64,000 nt of DNA from an uncultured Ruminococcus sp. (lineage in GTDB: Bacteria > Bacillota > Clostridia > Oscillospirales > Acutalibacteraceae). The notes below the pieces were generated by a model. It did not search any database and was not told the DNA's origin. It worked only from the letters and a program-made list of their open reading frames with translations. A program made the translations under genes and the position numbers. Below are positions 27,182-35,400 of this stretch, piece after piece. Position 1 is the stretch's first letter. The number at the start of each line of letters is the position of its first letter. The DNA is taken from positions 62,001-126,000 of the forward strand of contig UQCF01000004.1 in NCBI GenBank assembly GCA_900539465.1. Reading direction: 5' to 3'.

Positions 27182-28459
27182 ATGCTTAGAGATGACGAAA
27201 GACGGGAGAAAAATATTCGCTGTTCTTTTTGCCAAAAAACACAGAACCAGGTCGAAAAAATAATTGCAGGCCCGGGTGTTTATATTTGCGACGAATGTGT
27301 GGAGCTTTGCCAGCGAATAATTGACGATGAAAACGAGCAGACGGTGCGCAAAAAAAAGGCCAAGGCTGCCGAGGTTCATCTGCCTACCCCGGCTGAGATA
27401 AAGAAAAATCTCGATGAGTATGTCGTTGGGCAAAACGAGGCAAAAATTGCGCTCAGCGTTGCGGTCTATAACCACTATAAGCGCGTTTATAAGGGCGCAG
27501 AGAGTGACGTTGATATTCAAAAGAGCAACATTATGCTGCTCGGCCCCACGGGTGTGGGCAAAACCATGCTCGCACAGACTCTTGCCAAAACCCTTGACGT
27601 TCCGTTTGCTATTGCAGACGCCACAACGCTTACCGAGGCAGGCTATGTAGGCGAGGATGTTGAGAATATTTTGCTTCGCCTTATTCAGGCGGCGGATTTT
27701 GACATTGAAAAAGCGCAGCGCGGCATAATTTATGTTGACGAGATAGATAAGATTGCAAGAAAATCAGAGAACCCGTCTATTACAAGAGACGTCAGCGGTG
27801 AGGGCGTTCAGCAGGCACTTCTCAAAATTCTTGAGGGCACTGTTGCCAATGTGCCTCCGCAGGGCGGCAGAAAGCATCCGCAGCAAGAGTTTATTCAGGT
27901 TGATACCTCAAACATCCTCTTTATTTGCGGCGGTGCATTTGACGGCATAGAAAAAATCGTTGAGAAAAGAATAGGCGGTTCGGCTCTCGGCTTCGGCGCA
28001 GATGTTAAAAACAAGTCGGAGCTTACGGCAGAAAATCTTATCGGCAAAGTTATTCATCAGGATCTTTCCAAATACGGTCTTATCCCTGAGCTTGTCGGCA
28101 GACTTCCTGTTATCACAACTCTTCATCAGCTTGATAAAGACGACATGATAAGAATTCTTAAAGAGCCCAAAAACGCTATATTAAAGCAGTATCAGGCGTT
28201 GTTTGCAATGGACGGAGTGGAGCTTGAATTTGACGACGGCGCACTTTCTGCCGTTGCGGAAAAAACTCTTGAGAAAAAGACAGGCGCGAGAGGGCTTCGT
28301 TCTATTATGGAATCGGTGCTTTTGCCCGTGATGTATGAAGTGCCGGGCGACAAGACAATCGAAAAAGTTATTTTCACAGCCGATTCGGTCAAAAACGGAG
28401 CTCCGCCGGAGCTTGTTAAAAATAAAAATTCAAAGCGTTTTAATAAAAAAGGCGCGTAA
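27182..28459 (+). CDS. clpX: Clp protease ATPase subunit ClpX
   Basis: 425 residues. N-terminal four-Cys zinc domain (CSFCQKTQNQVE ... CDECVELC), Walker A GPTGVGKT, Walker B VDEIDKI, and the IGF-type loop region (GSALGFGADV) that docks on ClpP. Unfolds and feeds substrates to ClpP. 25 bp after clpP. Confidence 0.96.
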   Translation: MLRDDERREKNIRCSFCQKTQNQVEKIIAGPGVYICDECVELCQRIIDDENEQTVRKKKAKAAEVHLPTPAEIKKNLDEYVVGQNEAKIALSVAVYNHYKRVYKGAESDVDIQKSNIMLLGPTGVGKTMLAQTLAKTLDVPFAIADATTLTEAGYVGEDVENILLRLIQAADFDIEKAQRGIIYVDEIDKIARKSENPSITRDVSGEGVQQALLKILEGTVANVPPQGGRKHPQQEFIQVDTSNILFICGGAFDGIEKIVEKRIGGSALGFGADVKNKSELTAENLIGKVIHQDLSKYGLIPELVGRLPVITTLHQLDKDDMIRILKEPKNAILKQYQALFAMDGVELEFDDGALSAVAEKTLEKKTGARGLRSIMESVLLPVMYEVPGDKTIEKVIFTADSVKNGAPPELVKNKNSKRFNKKGA

Positions 28460-28463
28460 ACAG

Positions 28464-28499
28464 AAACGACAGTCAGATTTAATCCGGCTGTCGTTTTTG
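28464..28499 (+). terminator. terminator after clpX
   Basis: AAACGACAG (28464-28472) pairs with CTGTCGTTT (28488-28496), followed by TTTTG. Located between convergent genes. Confidence 0.8.
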
Positions 28500-29042
28500 T
28501 TATCTATTGGTATTTTTTATAATATCCTGTATCTGCAAAAGACTTTTGGCAAAATATATGCCGTTTTGGCGCTCTTTTGAAGAGAGCCCCATTTCGGTCA
28601 TATGCTCTAAAAGCTCTTTCAGGCTGTTGTAATAGCCGTTGAGGTTATAGAATATACACGGTGCGTCAAGCTGTTTTAAAGAAACTTTTGACATGACCTC
28701 CGAAATTTCTTCGAGCGTGCCCGTGCCGCCGGGGAAAGCTATGAACGCGTCCCCAAGCTCTATCATTTTTGCTTTGCGTTCTGCCATATCTTTTGTTACT
28801 ATAAGTTTTGTTAAGCCCTCGTGTTGAGCGCATCTGTCAATAAAAAACTGTGGTTCAACCCCGGTTACTTTGCCGCCGGAGGACAGAACACTGTCGGCAA
28901 TTTCACCCATGAGTCCGCTTTTGGAGCCGCCGTAAACAAGTGCGTTGCCGCTTTTGCCTATCCAATTTCCGAGTTCTCTTACGGCTTTTTTGAGCGACGG
29001 GTCGTTACCCTCAAGCGCACCGAGATATACTGTTATGTTCAT
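28500..29042 (-). CDS. LOG family protein (TIGR00730 Rossmann fold)
   Basis: 180 residues with the family motifs GGSKSGLMGEIAD and PGGTGTLEEISEVMS. Homologues cleave nucleoside 5'-monophosphates to a base and ribose 5-phosphate (cytokinin-activating LOG enzymes). In bacteria this is likely nucleotide salvage. 21 bp after the YhhN gene. Confidence 0.88.
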   Translation of the reverse strand: MNITVYLGALEGNDPSLKKAVRELGNWIGKSGNALVYGGSKSGLMGEIADSVLSSGGKVTGVEPQFFIDRCAQHEGLTKLIVTKDMAERKAKMIELGDAFIAFPGGTGTLEEISEVMSKVSLKQLDAPCIFYNLNGYYNSLKELLEHMTEMGLSSKERQNGIYFAKSLLQIQDIIKNTNR

Positions 29043-29063
29043 AGTGCCTTACTTCCTTTTGAT

Positions 29064-29780
29064 TTATACCGATGAAATGTTGAGCGAAAGAGCAATCAAC
29101 AGCTGCCCCATGTAATAAGTCCATAAATTGAACTTTTTAAGCGGATAATTATGCTTAAATTTGTCGTCAAAAATAAGCGGCGCTATAGAAGCGTCCGAGA
29201 GGATAAACAGTGTGCTGCCGCATATCAGCATCGCGGAATAAACTTTTTCCTGTATTCCTCCCGCAGCGAGAAGATTGCAGCCGAACACAAAACACTTGAC
29301 CGTCATAACAGTTATTACCGCGCCGTAAATAAGGCAGGGGATAACGGCAATTTTGAGGTCGATTTTAAAAATAATCCCAACCAAAACAAAGGCAGCCATT
29401 ATGGCGCAAACCGCTGCAATTTCACCGCCTGTTAAAAATTTGCGCCCCTGCTCTCCCACTCTGTTAAATGCAAGAATATAAAAGATATGACCCGAAAGAA
29501 AGGATAAAAAGCCGAGCCCGTTAAATATGTTGCTTTTGACGTGCAGCAATATGTCCCCCAAAAAGCCGAGTGCCAGGCCACAGAGCATATATTTCTTATA
29601 CTCGGTGATTTCGCCTGCGTGAGCCGCGCTCACTATGCCGGCAAGCAAAAACATACTTGAGCATAATATTTTTATGCACAGCGATTTAAAGCATCGCCCC
29701 GGTCTTTGAACGGTGATAAAAACCGGGGTTAAAGCTATTTGCCCTAAAATTAAAATTGCTAAAATGATATAATACGTCAT
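29064..29780 (-). CDS. YhhN family membrane protein (lysoplasmalogenase-like)
   Basis: 238 residues, about seven or eight hydrophobic segments. Family pattern GLALGFLGDILLHVKSN near residue 72 and a C-terminal DASIAPLIF segment. Eukaryotic relatives hydrolyse the vinyl-ether bond of lysoplasmalogens; Clostridia make plasmalogens, so this is plausible but unproven. No clear ribosome site; likely coupled to the upstream hydrolase (22 bp gap). Confidence 0.75.
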   Translation of the reverse strand: MTYYIILAILILGQIALTPVFITVQRPGRCFKSLCIKILCSSMFLLAGIVSAAHAGEITEYKKYMLCGLALGFLGDILLHVKSNIFNGLGFLSFLSGHIFYILAFNRVGEQGRKFLTGGEIAAVCAIMAAFVLVGIIFKIDLKIAVIPCLIYGAVITVMTVKCFVFGCNLLAAGGIQEKVYSAMLICGSTLFILSDASIAPLIFDDKFKHNYPLKKFNLWTYYMGQLLIALSLNISSV

Positions 29781-29802
29781 TGATTTTTAACTTGATTTCT
29801 GT

Positions 29803-31410
29803 TTATTTTTCTATTGAGCCCTTGTGAACCGCGTCAATAATTTTGGGCAACTGGTCAAATGCCACAAGCCCAAGCTTTTGAAGTACGCCTGGGAAGTATG
29901 AGTCAACATCAAGAGCAAGATTTTCTGCCATTGCGTTTATCGACTGCTGACTGCTCGGCTTAAACGAAACGCTGTGACCGTCTTCACCGAAATGGAACTC
30001 AATGGTTCTGCGGCAAACGGACTCTATCGGGCGCATGTTGATAACAAGTGTGCGCTCATCTTTCCATGCGGCGGTGCTGTAAGCTGTGAAATCCATTTTT
30101 GCAAGGTGAATGGGTGCTGTTCTGTATTTTCCGTCCATACCGCAAATTATGGTGTTGTGCTCGTTGCCCTCGTCCCACGTCATTGTGCACTCATCTTCGC
30201 CGAATTCAAACTTGACATTTGTTATGTTGCCTGCTTTGTCTGCCGACATATACACAACGGGAATGGGCAGCATGCTCACCGGGAAGCCCGAAGCTTCAAG
30301 AATAAGATTTTTTTTGAAAGTAATATTCTTGCCTGCAATCTCTTTTTCAAGTTCGCTTCTTTCGCCGGCAGGGAGTCTATCGTCAAGCGGAGCAAGAGCA
30401 ATTTCGTGATCCGCTTTCGGTTCGCTGTCCGGTTCTATAAAACACTTGGGAATGTGACGCCAAATGGAATCTCTTGTTTTTTGCTCGTCAATTTCGCCTG
30501 CCGTGATGATAACAGAGGCATCTCGGTCTTTAAATACAATGCCGAACTGTGAGAACATACCGTCCATTCTGTAAGCCGATGCACCTGCACAGTGCCATAC
30601 GCAGTAGCCGTAGCCGCACTGGGTATCGGGTGATTTGTTTACGGTGGAGTTATCGGCATGTCTGCGGTGTGTGAGGCGTACCCACTCTTCGGGGATAACC
30701 TGCTTGCCGTTAAACATACCGCCGTGCTGATAGCAGGTGACAAATTTTGCGAGGTCTTCTGTTTTTATAAACAGACCCCAACCGCCTGCCTCTATTCCCT
30801 CGGGCGATCTTTCCCATGCGGGTACGTCAATGCCGAGCGGCTCAAAAAGGCGCGGAGTGAGGTATTCGGTAACAGACATACCCGTTACCCTGTGAATTAC
30901 GGAGCAGAGCATATACTGGTTCTCGCTTATGTATTGCCAGTGGCCGTCACAGGGCGTAAAAGCCCAGGGCGCGTCGAAAAATTCCTTCTCCCAGTTTCCC
31001 TTTGTTTTGTCAGAAAATACGCTCACGTTTTTGCCGGATTGCATGGTGAGCAAAGCGTGAATAGTGAGCTTTTCAAGCTTATCGTCGCACTTTTCGGGCA
31101 TGAATTCGGGGAATATTTCTATAAGCTTTGTGTCTGTGCTTATAAGTCCCTCGTTTACGGCAAAGCCTATTGCCGCCGAGGTAAAGGTTTTGCTGACAGA
31201 GTACATTGCATGCGGAATATCCGGAGAATAAGGGTCTGCCCATGTCTCAAAGGCAACCTTGCCGTGATTCATGACCATGATACTGTGAACCTCGATATTA
31301 TTCTGCTTAAAATCCGCTATCAGTGCTTCCATCTCTTTAGAAGACACACCGACCTGCTCGGGGTAATCCGCTCTTTCAAGGCGGATTTTTTCTTTTAATG
31401 TCGCTGCCAT
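29803..31410 (-). CDS. serine hydrolase, beta-lactamase/PBP fold
   Basis: 535 residues, no signal peptide. N-terminal beta-lactamase-like domain (class C/esterase type) with the SxxK motif at S71-K74 in YSVSKTFTS. The following ~200 residues, with strand-rich sequence, form a C-terminal accessory domain. Likely an esterase or amide hydrolase acting in the cytoplasm. AAGGAG precedes the ATG. Substrate unknown. Confidence 0.85.
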   Translation of the reverse strand: MAATLKEKIRLERADYPEQVGVSSKEMEALIADFKQNNIEVHSIMVMNHGKVAFETWADPYSPDIPHAMYSVSKTFTSAAIGFAVNEGLISTDTKLIEIFPEFMPEKCDDKLEKLTIHALLTMQSGKNVSVFSDKTKGNWEKEFFDAPWAFTPCDGHWQYISENQYMLCSVIHRVTGMSVTEYLTPRLFEPLGIDVPAWERSPEGIEAGGWGLFIKTEDLAKFVTCYQHGGMFNGKQVIPEEWVRLTHRRHADNSTVNKSPDTQCGYGYCVWHCAGASAYRMDGMFSQFGIVFKDRDASVIITAGEIDEQKTRDSIWRHIPKCFIEPDSEPKADHEIALAPLDDRLPAGERSELEKEIAGKNITFKKNLILEASGFPVSMLPIPVVYMSADKAGNITNVKFEFGEDECTMTWDEGNEHNTIICGMDGKYRTAPIHLAKMDFTAYSTAAWKDERTLVINMRPIESVCRRTIEFHFGEDGHSVSFKPSSQQSINAMAENLALDVDSYFPGVLQKLGLVAFDQLPKIIDAVHKGSIEK

Positions 31411-31439
31411 AAAAACACTCCTTTTATTGTAAAGAATAA

Positions 31440-32642
31440 CTAATTTGATTTGCGGCGTTTATAGAAAAACACCTGTGCCGCCGCTACGGCGCAAAGACAA
31501 AGCGAGGCGGCAATTATTCTGCCGGGGGTAAAAGAAAACATTTCTGTGATTTTGCCGTCTGTTTTCAAATTTGCAAAGGCGTTATTAAGCTCCGAATACG
31601 CTTTTGAAAGCTCGTTTTTTGAAGCATAACGACCTAAAACACCGTTTGCGTTTGCCAAAGCTTTTTTAAAAGACAACGCGGTGTCTTTTGAGTAGCTCCC
31701 GTTTTTATACTTATCGCAAGTTTCTTTTAGAGAACGAAGATTTGTCTTTATCGCTTCCGATTCGCTGATGTAATTTTGCAAAGAGTCGGGGTAGTCTGTT
31801 TCAATAATTCCGTAGCCTCTTGAAATAATGTCGTCCCAGCCCTCGGCGCTGTCGGGTCTTTTGCCGCTGTAACCGTCCGTCATTGAAAAGAGGACTGTTC
31901 TGTTATATTTATTAAAAATCTTTGTAAAGGCATGATAAAAAACAACGCCGTACTGATTTTTGCTGCCTATTTGAGCGGTTGAAAGTCCGTTTTTTTCGCT
32001 GTTTTTAATGAGCGACACCGCACTGAAAATTATGTTGCCGTCATATTTCGCCATAATATTTGAAATGCCCTTTTCTTTGGCGAGGGCAAATGCCTCTTTT
32101 GCGGAGCAATTTGGTCTGAAAATAACCTTTTCCTGCGCCGAGTTGTCGCTTACGCATTTATAAACAGCGTCCAAATCCGACTTCTCGGTGTCAAGAATAA
32201 GCGTTTTACCGTCCGAATGAGTCAAGGCCTGCTGCAAAGAGGCAACGGTACTTTCGCTCACTTCGGAGCCGACTCCGCCGTTCCTTTGGCGCAGACGGTA
32301 TGTTGACAAAACAGGGTAATTTATATTTTTTACGCTGCCGCTGACTGCGTTCCCATTTCGATCCGTGCACATTCTGCCTACGGTTTCATCTTTTAAGAGA
32401 ACGGGCACACCGTCTGCTGTGAGACGAATATCTAAAGAAATATATTCTGCCGAGCAGTCGTTTATCGCTTCAAGCGAATTTTCGGGGTGGGTGAGCCAGT
32501 TGCCTTTATCTGCGCAGACTTTCACAGTATAGTTTATATCCGCGGCAGAGCTTTCGCTGCCGGCAAAAACGGCAATTCCGAATGTTGAAAATACAAAAAT
32601 GACCGTTATAAGGGTAGATAAAAATTTAGAAATGCCGTTCAT
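31440..32642 (-). CDS. membrane-anchored GDPD-fold protein lacking catalytic residues
   Basis: 400 residues: signal peptide (1-28), GDPD-like domain (~38-290), helical region and a C-terminal membrane segment ending YKRRKSN. Alignment by eye with the family: the AHRG motif is ADKG (His to Asp45, Arg to Lys46), the acidic metal pair ExD is S69-L70-D71, and the second His (VxxHDE) is Lys85 in VPVLLKDETV. It is therefore probably a non-enzymatic surface protein. Start at 32642 has GAGG 7 bp upstream. No canonical LPXTG or NPQTN motif precedes the last segment. Divergent from lexA. Confidence 0.75.
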   Translation of the reverse strand: MNGISKFLSTLITVIFVFSTFGIAVFAGSESSAADINYTVKVCADKGNWLTHPENSLEAINDCSAEYISLDIRLTADGVPVLLKDETVGRMCTDRNGNAVSGSVKNINYPVLSTYRLRQRNGGVGSEVSESTVASLQQALTHSDGKTLILDTEKSDLDAVYKCVSDNSAQEKVIFRPNCSAKEAFALAKEKGISNIMAKYDGNIIFSAVSLIKNSEKNGLSTAQIGSKNQYGVVFYHAFTKIFNKYNRTVLFSMTDGYSGKRPDSAEGWDDIISRGYGIIETDYPDSLQNYISESEAIKTNLRSLKETCDKYKNGSYSKDTALSFKKALANANGVLGRYASKNELSKAYSELNNAFANLKTDGKITEMFSFTPGRIIAASLCLCAVAAAQVFFYKRRKSN

Positions 32643-32675
32643 TAAAAAACCTCGCAAAAAAATATAAAAAAATCA

Positions 32676-32708
32676 CAAACAAATGTTTACAAATACGAAC
32701 ATTTGTGC
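32676..32708 (+). promoter_or_regulatory. two LexA operators in the lexA promoter
   Basis: CAAACAAATGTTTAC (32676-32690) and CGAACATTTGTGC (32696-32708) both resemble the Gram-positive SOS box CGAAC-N4-GTTCG. The first overlaps the -35 and the second fills the spacer just before the -10, which is the arrangement expected for autorepression. Confidence 0.7.
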
Positions 32709-32714
32709 TAAAAT
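32686..32714 (+). promoter_or_regulatory. lexA promoter
   Basis: TTTACA (32686-32691), 17-bp spacer, TAAAAT (32709-32714) with TGC before the -10. Confidence 0.7.
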
Positions 32715-32748
32715 AGCCTTAAATAAATGTTGAAAGGTGTGCAATGCC

Positions 32749-33336
32749 ATGTCATTAAACGATACACAGCGCAGAATATATGACTTTCTCGTTGAGAGGA
32801 GCGCAGACGGCATCCCTCCCTCGGTCAGAGAAATCGGCACAGCCGTAGGTCTGAGATCAACTTCTTCTGTGCAGGCAAACCTTGACGCACTTGAAGAAAA
32901 GGGATATATAACCAGGGATCCGATGCTCAAAAGATCCATAAGAATAGTCGGTCAAAACGACAATATAACTCAGGTGCCGATAGTCGGCACGGTCACGGCA
33001 GGTGCGCCGATACTTGCGGTTGAGTCTATTGAGGGCTACTTCCCTTATACAGGCAGCGTTTCGCGCGATAAGCCGCTTTTTGCCCTGCATGTAAGGGGCG
33101 AGAGCATGATTGAGGCCGGTATATTAGACGGTGACCTTGTTATTGCCGAAAAAACACCGTATGCCCGAAACGGCGACCTTGTTGTTGCACTCGTTGAAGA
33201 TGAGGCAACCGTAAAAACTTTTTATAAAGAAGACGGATATTATCGCCTTCAACCCGAGAACCCAAGCTATATGCCGATAATAGTCAGCGATGTTTCGATT
33301 CTCGGTAAGGTTGTTGCCGTTATGCGATATTATTGA
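32749..33336 (+). CDS. lexA: SOS repressor LexA
   Basis: 195 residues. N-terminal winged HTH (PPSVREIGTAVGLRSTSSVQ), self-cleavage site Ala84-Gly85 in VTAGAP, Ser119 in RGESMIEAGI and Lys156 in EATVKTF. The ATG at 32749 follows AAAGGTG. Cleaves itself on RecA filaments, releasing SOS genes. Confidence 0.97.
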   Translation: MSLNDTQRRIYDFLVERSADGIPPSVREIGTAVGLRSTSSVQANLDALEEKGYITRDPMLKRSIRIVGQNDNITQVPIVGTVTAGAPILAVESIEGYFPYTGSVSRDKPLFALHVRGESMIEAGILDGDLVIAEKTPYARNGDLVVALVEDEATVKTFYKEDGYYRLQPENPSYMPIIVSDVSILGKVVAVMRYY

Positions 33337-33347
33337 TAAAATCATAT

Positions 33348-33385
33348 CGTCCTGTTCCGAGAGGAACGGGACGTTTTTTTTATTT
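33348..33385. terminator. lexA terminator
   Basis: CGTCCTGTTCC (33348-33358) pairs with GGAACGGGACG (33363-33373) over a GAGA tetraloop, then eight T. Between convergent genes. Confidence 0.9.
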
Positions 33386-34479
33386 TATTGACCGCCGAGT
33401 ATGAGCGCAAGAACGGCACAGATTGCCGCCGAACCACCAATGGCAAAAGCTGTTATCGCAGATATTTTTTGGCGAAGATTGCGGTCTGCCTGTGTCGGCT
33501 TTGCGCTTTCTTTTTCGTTAAATTTGGTTATAACGGTGTCGCCGGCTGTCTCAAACATTCGCTCAACGGCGTATGCGGTGAGAGCCTTGGGGTCTTCGTC
33601 TTCATTCGCATAGAGCTTTATAACATGAGTGTTTTCTTTATCGGCAACCGCATAAAAAATAAATACGGAATCATCTGTGTTGCTGGCAAATGCGCTCGAA
33701 ACGACACCTGCATAGTCGCATCCGCTTTTTTCACGCTCTGCCTGCGCGGCGGCGGTGATATATTCTTTTACGGATTGGGAGGACTGCCTTGCCTCGGGCG
33801 CTTCGCCGAGAGACATAAATTCATTCTCTTTGTCTATAAGACGGATATTTTCGTCTATGAGAGATTTTCCTCCGAGGGGAGCAAAAGAGATTTTTTCTCC
33901 GCTCTTTTTAAGCGACTGATATGTTCTTTGTGCCAGACGGTATCTTTTGAGGCGCGCAAGTTCTTTTTTGTCTTTTACGCCGGCAATGTCACCGAGGTAA
34001 TCATAAAGCGAGCCAAAAACAATCTCTGCTGTTTTAATGCTCTCAAGCGGCAATACAATTATGCTTTGAGCACCCGATGTTACCGAAAATCCGCAGCATT
34101 TAAAATCACCTGTTGCAAAAATATCGGCTTCTTTCGGGAACATGGAGTTGTTGAGAAGAGCACCCTGCGTTATTTTACCGCTTTCTTTAACGGGCAAAAG
34201 AGCAGAGTATATATCTTCATCTTGCTTTAAATCAATGCCGAGGGCGGAGCAAATCATCTTTTTTGCAGAGTTGTAGTTTGAAGACTGCACCGCAATTATT
34301 ACGACGTCGGCAGAGCGTAGAGCCTGCGAAACGGCAAGCAGCATACGCTTCGGCGACGAATAGTTTTTGAATTTTTCTGTTTCCGAAGAAAAGGAGTTGG
34401 CACACTCGGTTACTGCTCTTTTTTCGTCTGCAAACAGATGGGGTTCTTTTTTAGTTAAAGAAAAAAGTTTTATTTCCAT
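33385..34479 (-). CDS. tail-anchored protein with a degenerate CinA/MoCF-like domain
   Basis: 364 residues. Residues ~45-175 align by eye with the N-terminal domain of the CinA protein encoded in the same operon: KRMLLAVSQALRSADVVII with CinA's RLREALGIAASRNDIIIT, and CGFSVTSGAQSIIVLPLES with CinA's PGCAIEKDGKHIIMLPGPP. The conserved GGLGPTPDD and the PGPPGE binding turns are lost, so it is unlikely to bind the usual substrate. The C-terminus has one membrane segment (~342-362). Last gene of the sortase operon. The homology is inference; function unknown. Confidence 0.6.
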   Translation of the reverse strand: MEIKLFSLTKKEPHLFADEKRAVTECANSFSSETEKFKNYSSPKRMLLAVSQALRSADVVIIAVQSSNYNSAKKMICSALGIDLKQDEDIYSALLPVKESGKITQGALLNNSMFPKEADIFATGDFKCCGFSVTSGAQSIIVLPLESIKTAEIVFGSLYDYLGDIAGVKDKKELARLKRYRLAQRTYQSLKKSGEKISFAPLGGKSLIDENIRLIDKENEFMSLGEAPEARQSSQSVKEYITAAAQAEREKSGCDYAGVVSSAFASNTDDSVFIFYAVADKENTHVIKLYANEDEDPKALTAYAVERMFETAGDTVITKFNEKESAKPTQADRNLRQKISAITAFAIGGSAAICAVLALILGGQ

Positions 34480-34503
34480 AATTAAACATTGTCCTTCTTA
34501 AAA

Positions 34504-35400
34504 CTAATCAACATATGGGTTTGTCTGTTTTTTCTCATCATACCACGCCTGCGGAAAACGCTGTTTCGGGTTTGTTTTTGCATTGCTTGTGTCAACGCTT
34601 TCGCTCTCGCCGTCACGCACGAGCCTTGCCATAACAACAAAGCGCGAGTCGTCAATCAAAAGACTGCATGTGGAGAGCGTGAGAATTTTATCCTGCGGTG
34701 TAACGTCAATATCTGTTGTGAAATATGACCTTTCGAGAGCCTCTTTATAAAATTCGTTAAACTCTTCGTCACTTGCAAATTCCGTGCGGGTGTAGTTAAA
34801 TACATAGCCGTTGTCGTCTTCGGGTTTTGTGTTTATCAAAAATGCCGCAAAGACTTTCCATTTATAATCTTTATAAATCGTGTTAAAGGTTATGACGGGG
34901 CAGCTTTTATAGGTGCTGAGCTTTTTATACATACTCAGCATACCGAACTGCGTACCGTCGCGCATATTGTGGCCGTAGATAATAGTGTTATGGCTTAAAT
35001 TTATGAGGTCGTCGCGGTAATCCACAAACAGTGCGCCGTGCTTATCCTCAACCTTGTCAAAGGTATATTTAAGGTAATATGAGTTATCGGTGTACTGTGC
35101 AACGGGGAAATCCATATTAAGCCCTTTGACTATGAGCTTGCCTGCAAAATCAGCATATTTATTTTTGAGTTCTGCATACTTTTCCTGAATAGGCGGAGCC
35201 TCTGCTTTAGAGCCCGAGTTTGACGGGTTGGTATTTTTATCGGATTCGTCAACTTTAAACTCTTCGTTCTTTTTTTCTATAACATGCGGCATCCACACAA
35301 GGTCATACACAAGGTACCCCGAGCTGCACACAATACCTATTATGGAGATGATGAGAAGAATTTTTCTTATTATCTCTTTTTTAGATTTCGGAGCTTTCAT
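34504..35400 (-). CDS. class B sortase
   Basis: 298 residues. N-terminal membrane anchor (12-36), then the sortase barrel with His144 in YGHNMRDG, Cys245 in TLSTCS and Arg253 in SRFVVMARL. Transpeptidase on the outer membrane face. C-terminal tail motif RFPQAWYDEKKQTNPY. The ATG at 35400 is preferred because AAGG is about 11 bp upstream; an ATG at 35412 has no ribosome site. Overlaps the end of the coiled-coil gene by 20 bp. Confidence 0.87.
   Translation of the reverse strand: MKAPKSKKEIIRKILLIISIIGIVCSSGYLVYDLVWMPHVIEKKNEEFKVDESDKNTNPSNSGSKAEAPPIQEKYAELKNKYADFAGKLIVKGLNMDFPVAQYTDNSYYLKYTFDKVEDKHGALFVDYRDDLINLSHNTIIYGHNMRDGTQFGMLSMYKKLSTYKSCPVITFNTIYKDYKWKVFAAFLINTKPEDDNGYVFNYTRTEFASDEEFNEFYKEALERSYFTTDIDVTPQDKILTLSTCSLLIDDSRFVVMARLVRDGESESVDTSNAKTNPKQRFPQAWYDEKKQTNPYVD

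Noticed and set aside
30658..31398. 246-residue plus-strand open frame
   Set aside because: Shadow of the serine hydrolase gene, no ribosome site and no recognisable domain, while the minus-strand product has family motifs.
33388..34230. 280-residue plus-strand open frame
   Set aside because: Antisense to the tail-anchored CinA-like gene; Cys/Phe-rich, no ribosome site at its start, and it begins inside the lexA terminator-adjacent bases.
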